This document shows positions 51,038-61,618 of a stretch of DNA of 64,000 bases, one piece after another. The notes under the pieces were generated by a model that did no database searches, was not told where the DNA came from, and saw nothing but the letters and a program-made list of their open reading frames with translations. The stretch comes from Membranipora membranacea (lineage: Eukaryota > Bryozoa > Gymnolaemata > Cheilostomatida > Membraniporidae): positions 1,550,001-1,614,000 of the forward strand of contig OU612073.1 in the NCBI GenBank assembly GCA_914767715.1. Direction: 5' to 3'. The translations under genes were made by a program, and so were the position numbers. The first letter of the stretch is position 1; each line of letters starts with the position of its first letter.

Positions 51038-51606
51038 GTCAGTATTAGCTCAGCACTGTGTTTCAGTGTCTGCCATTCTGATTATTGTTCTCTGTGATAT
51101 TTTCCTCATAATTACGTATTTGAATTTCACATCTCATATATACCTAGTCCTGCACAATTCCTCTAGATGTGCCACTGGGAGATTTTTCAGACCTGTGGTA
51201 TTGTGCGGTCCGTCCATGTGTCTATCTCTACTGCATGCGAGTGGGTTTTTACTACCAACTTACTGATCCTAAAACATCTTGAACATTTTTACCCCTCTAA
51301 CCCGATTTACCCCCCCCCCCCCCCACACTATGGTTTGAGATTCAAAACTCTCCTGCTGTAATCAGGGCCTTTTTCACGTACTTCACTGTGATCTAGTTGT
51401 GAGTAGTGGAATTCCGGCTGCTATAAACTGTTCCTAAAAACTGTATCTTTGATTCTGCCAATTTTCTTTGGACATTCAGCTGTCACTACTACTGCCCCTA
51501 CCAATCACTGTACAGGCGAGCTGTAAATCACTATCGAGGAGCATCAACGCCCGACGGTGATATAACTAAAGACAAAGAAAGCACTATCTAGATCTACATA
51601 TATATA

Positions 51607-51719
51607 CAATATATGGCATATATATATATGTTTATCTAGATGTATATCTATATATATATAATATATATATATATAGATATACATCTAGATAAACATATAT
51701 ATATATGCCATATATATTG
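51607..51719. repeat. 113-bp AT-rich palindrome
   Basis: The arms of about 55 bp contain GGCATATATATATATG and TTTATCTAGATGTATATC and are mirrored with a 2-bp indel. It begins CAATATATGGC and ends ATATATTG. I see no target duplication. Confidence 0.8.
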
Positions 51720-52512
51720 TCAGTGTCAGTACTAGATTCTGTATGAAAAGAGCAATGTTTCAGGCTTTCAGCATGCGGAGTTATCACCTAATGACAATGT
51801 TATCAAATTTACAGTTAGAAAACTATATGAAAACCTATGGTCTACTTGACCTGACTTATGTCGTTAAAATGACGCAAACTGAGTGGTCAAAGAGATTTAT
51901 TAGCTTCTATTACTTCCGGAAACAAGGAAAGCCCATTCACAATCTTGTGATTTCAGCCAAGACAAAAATAAGAAGTTAGTAGTAAGAAAGAATAAGATAT
52001 TAGATAACCTGATCAATTCACTCAGATAGCTCTGTACATTGTTGATTGACCTCCTTATATATCTGCCACTGTTGTCATTAATACCATCCATCCATAAAAA
52101 TTACATCCAGACTTCATGCACATGTTCAAAACACATTCACGATGTCGATTAATTAATTCAAATCAAAGCAAAGTTTCTCATTGGTTGGGTTGGACTTGTT
52201 GGTGGTGCAAGTGATTTTAAACTGTCACTGACTCACTCACAGCCAGTCTATGACAAATGTGTCTAGTTTTAAGTGTATGTTTGAACATTTCACATCAAAT
52301 CAAAAAGGAATGGTTTTTACTTCAGGAATCCATTCACTTCAGTTTGGATGTCACTAACTAACTTGGTAGTCTTATTTATTTATAGATAAGATAGGGATAT
52401 CAAATCATAAATCAGTCCTTGCCATAAGGTATTTGTGACTGGATAATTATGTTTTTACAGGTTCCCAAAGAGCAGCAGCACATTATCACGTGCCAGTGAG
52501 TGAGACAAGTTG

Positions 52513-55500
52513 ATGAGTGAGAGAGATGCATTGCTCTTAGAATATCCCATGGAAGATGATGACTTGGTGACAGCAGCCCAAACAACATATCACACATCCC
52601 CAGATCGCAGTACAAGGAGAGGGTCCAATAATAAGAGGCGAGTAGGTGACAGTATGACCATGACGAGTCTGCACGCCACACAAAGTAGTACTGACGAAGA
52701 TCTGATAGACGCTGGTGCGAACTATTCTTCATCAGCCACAAGTTAGTATTGTATATGTGAGATTGTACCATTGTCAACGTTATTCTCTGCATACCATTCC
52801 TCCCTTTCTTCATCCTGTTTTGTTAACTTCAAGAAAAGAAAAATTTATTGGTTTGTCAAGTGTCATCGGTTGGATGGGTTCCCTAGTTTCAACCAAAATA
52901 GCATAAAAAGTTAAAGAAAATTTATCAATCGCATTTACTCTCTTAAGATTGGCAGGTTTATATTCAATTAATGTAGTTCTTTCAACTTGAATTAAATCTA
53001 CTATTACATACTTAGCTAAAATGAGAATATTTCCCTTCCCAACCATAAATGCTTGACAATAACCAAATGTATGGGTGGTTGTGGAGGAACTCTGATCTAA
53101 GCGGCATCAAAATCTTTATGAGTGTTTGTTTTGATAAATTATCTCTCTCAGTTGAGCCTCTAGACTCTACTATAGTACCACTACTGGACGCAGAAGAGCC
53201 TTTACTTGAGAATGCTAACAAATCTGGTATCCGCTTATTTATTGTTCTGCATGTCAGACCCAAGTGATCCTTTCCTCTCATTACACACCATACTCTGCTA
53301 TGTCATGTAACTCTGTAGTCAAACATTGTACTCTACTCTCCCAGTGGCCCCTATCGAGGAAGAAAAACTTTCAAACTCTAGCAGCCTCAATTTGAACACA
53401 GATGAGATTAAATCAGTGTTTGGAGAGTCGTCTCCGACCTCAGATAACTACGGCAGTCTTGAAGCGCCAGAATCTGACTGTGAAAAGCCTTATAAGAAGG
53501 GTATTAGCTCTGCTCTGCATCCTACCTCACCATGATCAAATCCACTCCAACATTAATTTGTGACAAATCATACCCAGCATTTTTTACAGCAACTGTTTGA
53601 TTTTAGCTGATTCAACCAATCGAGATCATCTGTGATTGCTGACCATTTTAGATTCACTTTGATTGTTAGGTATCACTCTATTGCAATGAGCTACTGGGGC
53701 ATCAGTCTAGTACAGTACAGTGACGCTCCACTCATAGCGGGTTATCTTCTCAAATTACTCCTTTTTAACTAGGAAAAAACAACACGATTAAACATATGAA
53801 CTCGGATTACAACCAGGCCAAACAGATTCGAGTTGGCCAAACAACTCAAGAGGAGGCAATCCCCAAACTCCAACGACTATATTTTTATAAAGATGTCAAC
53901 GTTTCAATGATTTCAAGTTGTTGTATTTTGTTACTTTCTACTTTCCAATCGATTGCATATATTTGTCCGCAGACAATATTAGGAGTACTTCATTTAGCTT
54001 ATGGTTATTTCTGTCACAAGCGAAAATTATGCATCAACAGTAACATTAGGGAAAAAGATCTACTTGTATGTTTTATAATACATCATAAAAAGTAATGGGC
54101 TAATACTATTTTACAGGTTATCAGTCAGACCATGAGGATATTCTTGATGAGTCGGCGTCGCGTTACTCAGATTTTCACACTATAGACTGGTTACGTGATA
54201 TAGCACGCGATCGTATAAGACATAGATCTATCATCAAAAAACGTACAGGGTCCATACAAGAAAAAGCTAAGAGTCTCCTAGATGCAGCCAGTGGATGGCT
54301 TATAGTATTCCTTATAGGAGTCTCAGTCGGTGTTATAGCAGGTAAGTGGACGGTTTGCTTTTATGCGAGAAGTTGTTTGTCTTGAATTGACCGACAATTC
54401 TTGTCTTGCTAGCATTGTTTTGTCAACTTGTTGGCCATTAAATTAGTGGCTCTGCCACCACATACTGTATACTGTACCAATATTCTGCAAATTTCACTAA
54501 ACTTCAGTATTCATGTTCATAACTGATCAAAGTATGCTGTGTAAAGATTGGTGAATCAGAATCCAAGATTATCCCACATCAGTATGTAAGCTGAAATCTG
54601 AATATTGCTCATGGCCCTTTTTGTACTTGACCCTCAAACTTGACCAAATCTGACACTTTCAAATGCACCACGGGCCTTATGGAGTTGGTGTAAGTCCAGT
54701 GGTCGAGTGCCCCAGTGGACTTGCACCAACTACAGAAGGCCTGTGACTCCTAACCTCACTTCCAGTTATCATTCAAGGCTTTAGTTCTTTGTTCAGACCC
54801 TTACTTGCATGTTAGAAACAATCTGACGGTGTAGCGCCTGAAGCGAAAGAGGATGTGTACCACCGGGAGGATCGGAGAGCTCGACCACACGGCTATGTTA
54901 CTGTATATCCATGGCTTGTTTACCCTATAGGAGTTATTGACAACTCCTAACTAGACTGAGACCTTCAATATGATACCAAATATGGGGAGGCGCAACTATA
55001 GCCTTAACTTATTTCATTTTTTAGGAGTTATTGACATCGCGGCTCCTTGGTTCTCAGATCTGAAGAATGGTGTGTGTAAGTACAGCTTCTGGTTAAATAA
55101 AGAGCAGTGCTGCTGGGATAACGAGCATAATACTAACTTTGAGGAGGAGGAATCTTGTGAACAGGTAACGTGAGAGCGTCTCGGCTGATCTGATTTAGTT
55201 TTTGAGTTTTTTAGGTTCAAGATATCCTCAATGTGTGATGTGTGATGGGTCTCACCACCACACTGACATCGAGACGACACTATTAGCATGTGTATCTCTG
55301 ATCGTTAGAGTCAATTTAGTGTGAGTACCTAACATGTTCCCGTCCCTTGTTAATGAAACTGACGTTGGGTCGTCACACCGAATTCCCTCTGATGGTACTC
55401 ATGCTAAGTGAATTAATTCAATCTCTATCGATCAGAGATGTAAATGCAAAAGTATATCATGTGGTCAGTGTGTTTCACCAAGTGAGTGATATCCTCGCTC

Positions 55501-58500
55501 TCTGATGCATATCCTGACTTTGTTATCGGAGGACTACCAATGGAGGAATTATTGAGATGTTTTGTCGAAAACTATCAACGCCTCAGTATGCCCAGTTACG
55601 TTGTCATCATCAAGTTTCCATGCAGCTAATGTCGATGAAGACTGCTGGCTACTCACTTATTTGAAAACAATATTTTGAAGCTAATAATATAGGCTTTTGT
55701 GCATCACATCTAACTTCGTCAAACGCTGTTAAGACAGAAAACTAATATATAGTTATAGTTTTACACATTTTGGCTTGATTTTAGTGGTACACATGGGCAA
55801 CTCTATTTGGAGTGAACCCCTCATCTCAAGCTGGTATCTATGTACTGGAGTATTTTATCTATGTGATGATAGCTATCTTATTTGCCTGGATAGCGGCTAT
55901 AGCTGTGAAAATCTTCGCCCCCTATGCATGTGGGTCTGGTATCCCTGAGGTTGGTGTTCATATACTGTTTGTTTCATGATCGAATTTCTGTCTCTGTTTT
56001 GTAACCATACTGAGATGTACTTAACCAGATGTGAGGATGTTTCTGTCCTAACTTGCCGTGTCATGATTGGTATGAATTTCTTGATGATGGGAACTGACTA
56101 ACAGTCATCTAATAGTCTTTACCGGGCAAAAGGATATACCATTCACTGAATAATGGTATAATAATTATCAAGACTATGGGATAGGCAATCAAAAAATATT
56201 ATTTATATCTGCGTAAATGATCATATCCTCAATTCCAGCCTTATCACCAGTATAGGATAGGATAAAGCATGGCATATCTTTTGAGTGTCAACTGTCAATC
56301 CCTTCTCAAATTATAATATGTTTGTTTGCAGATAAAGACTATACTCAGTGGCTTTGTAATTCACGGATATCTGGGAAAATGGACCCTGATGATAAAAAGC
56401 ACAGGTACTGCGAGTGTGAAATATATTATAATCTACTTGAAATTATCCTATGATGTACATGTTAGAGAGTATACCATAGTGCTGATATAAGATTGATGAT
56501 TTTTAAGCAACACTAGTTTACGGTAAAACAAGAGTTATCACAACTTGATTCAAGTGCATAGCTGAGAAGTGAAGCCCAGTTTCCCTACAACTGTCATTAC
56601 TTGTAGTCCAGAAAACACCAACAGTTAGCTTTCAGTTTACTTTAACGGCTTGGGGGCAAGAATTTGACAGTTTTTACACATGTAGATAGGTTGTCTAAAT
56701 ACTATGTCATGGTTTCTACACCTTTCAGTTTGCCAGTTTGGGAGAAAATCCGTTTTTTAACTCAAAAATGTGGGAGGAGATAAATCCTAATAATTGCCCA
56801 TGGAATCCCATTATTTTGCCTTAGAATACCAAAATATTCCCATTTAATCCATTTTAAGCTCAGTTTAAAAGGAATTGGAGCAAGATTTTAAATGTTACTG
56901 CAGGGTGAAATGTTATGAGACATGGTACAATCAATGAACTAAACCTCCAGGAAGAACAACTCATAGTTAAGCTGGCTGCTGATTGGCTAATTCCGAAAAA
57001 TTGAAAAATGATGTGCATGCATAAATAATGGTCACTCGAAATTAGAGAGTGATCAGTAAAAAACGAAATTGCTATCACTAGGAGTAATTGTTTATGATGA
57101 AACATGGTTATGAGGGATAACAGGACTCATACCTTCAACTGCCTGTCCAAAATTCCATGATTTAGAGTCAGATGACACATTCCTCAGCATATCTTGCTTG
57201 TATATGCTGATTTTAATGAGTTTTTCATCATTTTACAATCAAAATGTGAATGTTCAATGTATTTACCTGCAAGGTATATATGTTCTTTGCAATATAGCCC
57301 ATAGCCACATGTTTTTAGATTGATCAATTATGGGTTCTGCATAGAGATTCCAGGATTTATAGAGTGAAAAATTAACATTTTAATGACTTTTCTCTGCATT
57401 ATTTTTGAGGTTTAAGCATTGTATATCTGCAAAGGATGGCACCTCAACTGTCAATGAGCATCTTCTCTATAGTTCCATGTCTCAGTTTAGTGAAATAAAC
57501 CATCAGTTATGAGAATATTTGGTGTCAACACCATGGCCATCAAGCCTCATCACTAAGCATATTCACAGAATTGCGGTTATTTTCTAGTGAGTCAGTGTAT
57601 TCAGTGTAACCCACCCCTAATTGCTACAAAAGAACTTGGGCTATCATGGAGTTATGTTTCCAATTTAGTGTGTTTTTGAGAGGACAACTCTGAACCAACT
57701 GCACACACCTCAATTGGTCATGTGACTGCAGTTGTTCTTCCTGGAGGTTTAGTTCATTGGTACAATTATGACTAAAAGTCAGTTATATCTACAGACAAGG
57801 AGCGGTGACGAACTAATACGATCACCGTTCCATATAGTGCTCGCCACCAAACGGGTGAATTGGAATAGTGTGTAAGTGTAAGTCAGCGAATATATATCCA
57901 GAGAGATGTGAGTGCATCTTAGAAAGAGTTTAAAAGGCTGCAGCCACCAAATTCAATCCAATAGAGGGAATTATAGTGTATATGATATGACCTCTTAATC
58001 AACCATTGCTATAAGAGTTCGCAGTTTGGTTTGTGAGAGGGCTGAATTGAGAGAAGCTGCAAAGGAAGAAGCAGCTACTGGAGCTTCAAGGGTAAAACTT
58101 TCAACCACTTGCATTACTCCTTGGTTATAATGAAACCACCACATTCACCACTTGCAGACATAACTCATTCAACTTATAGCTGGCAAAATAACCCAGTGGT
58201 TATCAAAATCTGTTGGTAATGTTATTTGTATTGGTATTGACCTAATCATTCTGTTCTGTCTGATGATCTGAGGCTATGAACTAGGCCACATGGCTGCTTC
58301 TCAAGACCCAAAGTTACCCAATACCGGCTCGTAACATCTCAAAAGCCGTCGCAGTGCCTCAAGACTGCATGCAGGCTCTGCACGATATTATATTTGCACA
58401 GCTGCTGTGATTGGTGTTTTTTAGCCTGTCTTGACAAGCCACCCTCCCCCCCCCCCCCACCTGATTTTGAGGACTTGACACATTGCCTTTTCATAAGAAA

Positions 58501-61500
58501 TAATCCATTGTTATGGGTACACGTTTTTGTGTGGGGATGACCATCCGATAGTGATGGCAACTGGGGTGTAGGGGAGGCAACTGTAAATTTCACAGACATG
58601 AATTTAATATATATAGCTGAGATTCTAGTATTGATCATTTCTTAGGTAGCAAATCTGCTCCAGCAGCTGTTTCATGTGATTGAGATTCAAAGGCCAACAA
58701 TGTATTCTAGTTCAGATAATACACCTGGTTGAGGATGGGATATCTACGCACAGTGTTAGAAGTGGAAATATGAGGTAGGGGGATGCCAACCAGGCCGGGG
58801 GTCCAGGGGGCCGCCTATGCCCCCGGCTGGGTCGTAGGCGGATTCCCAGCCTCCGGAGCCCTGTGGTGATTACAATTGAAAATGCATCAAATTTAGCCAT
58901 ATTTTGGAAAACTCATATTGATGTACTTAACAGCTGGTGGTTACCTGGGTTATGATATAAAGGGGGATGCATCCCCCGAGACAACGTAGGAAGGGGGACA
59001 CCGTCCCCTTACATCTCCCCTAAATTCTAACACTATCTACGCATAAACATGTCAATGAGACTTTCACACTATCATTCATTAGTTGTCCAGTTTATCAGGT
59101 TTATTAGCCTATTTCTCTGGTCTAAATATTTACAGAATAAGTCAGAGCGGCTAATAGTCTGAGACCGCGAGAACTATCAGAGCCCTGCGCTTATTATTCA
59201 AAAGACGTCACCCAGAAGGGAAACAATTTTTATAATATGAATAGAGAGAGACTGGATGTGATTAGTATAATTTCAAATCAAAACAAATGCTATTCAGGTC
59301 TACCATACATAATAAAATCTTTCTCTAATTTTCCTTCTTGGTGATATTATAAAACTTCTTAGGGAAGACAAAGTTACGGTATGGTACTACCATTTGACTC
59401 ATTCTGATTCTTCTCTTCTGTTCAGACATTAGCCAATGTCATTGAATACATTATATCCACTGACTCTAAGTTAAGCTACAAAATCTTCTCTGAGCTTTGT
59501 TCAACACGGTTGTCAGAGGCAATCAGCCCCATCTAATTTATATTGTGCGAGCTGATAGAAATTGGTTGGATGCACGCCAATCAGCCCCATCTAATTTATA
59601 TTGTGCGAGCTGATAGAAATTGGTTGGATGCACGCCGTAGTGGTTTTTAAACAAAGCAATATATATAGTATCTAGGTATATATACAGTATATATACAGTG
59701 TATATATATACAGTATATACAGTATGTATATTATAATATCAAGGCTCGAACGGTGAGGTTTCAAGTCAGACATTACACAACAGGCAAAACAATGGGATTA
59801 TATAGCAATAAATAGAGTTATCCCCTCCATTTTTTCTTAAGTTTAAAAATTTAATTTCTCTTTAACTGACAAGCTTAGAGGTGTAGAATTGAGGCATAAT
59901 ATTGACACAACCTATCTTCACATATAAATGCTGCCAAATTATTGCCCACTTCAGTTATAATGAACTGAACGATAGCTTTTCGTTAATTCAGGACTATAAC
60001 CCTTGATAACTTTCTAACTGGCAGACTGAGAGGTGTAGAAACCAAATATTTGAAATCAGCATAAAATTCTGAGCTAGAAAAATTTAATTCCATATTGCCC
60101 CCATTTCGTTAAAGTAAACACCTTTTTTTGAGCTCTTATAGCTAGGTGTCTTCTGGACTATTGGCTATCATTGGAGAAGCACCAACTTTCGTTACGCCAC
60201 CATAAGCTCTCATTGTTACATTGTATCTTTATAGGACTGATGTTAGCTGTAGCCTCAGGTCTGTCACTGGGTAAGGAGGGGCCCCTCGTACACGTGGCCT
60301 GCTGTCTCGGTAATATACTCTCCTACTTCTTCCCGAAGTATCGTAAGAATGAGGCTAAGAAGCGTGAGGTGCTGTCAGCCTCAGCTGCCGCCGGCGTGAG
60401 CGTAGCGTTCGGCGCTCCTGTCGGTGGTGTCCTATTCTCTCTAGAGGAGGTCAGTGATAATTAAAGTATTTGTTTAAATTCATATCACTGATGAATAGAC
60501 ATTTTTTGTTTAACTTCATATGATTCATGATTGGATGGGCCTGCGGAAGTAATACATTTTATTGTATTGTCCCTCAGGTTATTTACGCAGGCTCATCTCC
60601 AAACTCATGGAGTCCATATAGACTCACTGGTTGACTTGGCTGTGGAAATTTCTGATTTCACAGTGGTGATGTGTGAGTAATCGATATCCAGCTAACAGAT
60701 TTACACTAACAGTTCCAGCTTGGGATTCGAAACAAAGTTGCACGCTGGGTTGATCGTTCACCAGCAGCACATGTACATTTTTACGTTTGTCAATAAAAAA
60801 AGCCCTGTTTATCTAACCATGCTAATCCATAAAGAGTTTCATCACTTCATCATTTATTTAATCAGAGTGAGGTATGGATTAGTTTTACTTATTTTTTCTG
60901 TTATGTTTTGTAGGCGAGTTATTATTTCCCTATGAAGACACTATGGAGATCGTTCTTCTGTGCTCTAGTGGCAGCCTTTGTTCTCCGTTCTATCAATCCC
61001 TTCGGTACCAATCACCTGGTTATGTTCTATATAGACTACCACAATAGATCCTGGTACTTTATTGAGCTTATACCTTTCATGCTGCTCGGCTTATTTGGGG
61101 TAAGTCTAACTTATCATATTAAACGATTTTTGGTTTAATCGGTGCTGTGTTTTATCTTGATTAGTCAAGATAAAACTCCGTCATTTGATAGGTTCAAGGC
61201 TGGCCATGGCTCTGTGTAATCATAGTTGAATCCGCTGTTTTACATCCAGAAATATTACCAACATATCAATAAGATGTGGTAAATATATAACCTCCCTGGT
61301 CATTTTATTCTTGTGATTGTGTCACCTAAATGCAAGTTGTCCTCTCTCTGAACTTGTTGTTCAGAGAGGGGCTAACTCCCAATTTGTAATAAATTTGCCA
61401 CATTGTTTTTGAGTTCCTATCTTATTTGTTCGACTCATTGTGATTTAAGTTGAATACAATGTTACTTTTCAGGGGTTGTTTGGAGCCTTTTTTATAAAAT

Positions 61501-61618
61501 GTAACATTGCCTGGTGTAGACTTCGTAAAACCACTCGTCTGGGTAACTATCCCATTATGGAGGTAGTAGTAGTCATTATACTAACAGGTCTGCTGGCATA
61601 TCCTAATCCTTACACCAG
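52513..61618 (+). CDS. CLC-3/4/5-type endosomal Cl-/H+ exchanger (partial, 3' end off the window)
   Basis: This is an intracellular 2Cl-/H+ antiporter that supports endosome/lysosome acidification. Coding exons: 52513-52741, 53345-53500, 54117-54341, 55025-55164, 55785-55949, 56332-56404, 60235-60449, 60914-61099, 61473-61618, all in phase, giving about 511 residues. The cytosolic N-terminus is long (about 185 residues, Ser- and acid-rich). Key motifs are GSGIPE at 300-305 (anion-coordinating Ser), GKEGP with gating Glu near 344, and SLEE with the proton Glu near 401. These make it an exchanger rather than a channel. [14 protein letters not shown] and LRSINPFG are close to vertebrate CLC-3/4/5; which paralogue cannot be told. 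The remaining membrane helices and CBS domains lie beyond the right edge. The 5' UTR probably begins after an acceptor at 52460. Confidence 0.92.
54669..54744. repeat. 76-bp hairpin in a CLC intron
   Basis: The arms GGGCCTT, AGTTGGTG and AAGTCCA are mirrored across a 17-nt loop. It starts CA and ends TG but lacks flanking repeats. Confidence 0.6.
55250..55481. mobile_element. MULE-like MITE, 214 bp (family of 2130-2581)
   Basis: The element at 55259-55472 has CACACTGAC ends and long diverged TIRs with the TATCTCTGATCG-TAGAG core. The flanks TCTCACCAC and TTTCACCAA match at 7 of 9 bases, an aged 9-bp duplication. It lies in a CLC intron. Confidence 0.7.
56925..57766. mobile_element. TIR element, 828 bp, CAATGAACT ends, 7-bp target duplication
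   Basis: The element at 56932-57759 has perfect 30-bp TIRs beginning CAATGAACTAAACCTCC and perfect flanking repeats GTACAAT. The interior is AT-rich with no transposase. A 7-bp duplication with CA ends fits the P superfamily best, by inference only. It lies in the 3.8-kb CLC intron 6. Confidence 0.88.
58743..59043. mobile_element. hAT-like MITE, 285 bp, GC-rich interior
   Basis: The element at 58751-59035 has ends CAGTGTTAGAA and TTCTAACACTA, with perfect 8-bp repeats TCTACGCA outside. The interior has GC-rich self-complementary blocks (GGGGGATGCATCCCCC, CCGGGGG...CCCCCGG). It lies in CLC intron 6. Confidence 0.82.
59520..59635. repeat. Exact 58-bp tandem duplication
   Basis: Two identical head-to-tail copies (59520-59577 and 59578-59635) begin CAATCAGCCCC. 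Identity implies a recent event or an assembly artefact. It lies in CLC intron 6. Confidence 0.9.

Noticed and set aside
51743-51979. 78-codon plus-strand frame upstream of the CLC gene
   Set aside because: No recognisable motif, no supporting splice sites, and it lies directly after the AT palindrome; chance is likely.
54926-54956. A duplicated start of CLC exon 4 (GGAGTTATTGACA also occurs here, preceded by TATAG)
   Set aside because: Only 13 bases match, an in-frame stop follows at once, and the hairpin AGGAGTT/AACTCCT explains the sequence; no 7-bp flanking repeat is present.
61149-61180. Hairpin GTTTTATCTTGA/TCAAGATAAAAC as another member of the tiny palindrome set
   Set aside because: It does not begin CA or end TG, and no 7-bp direct repeats flank it.
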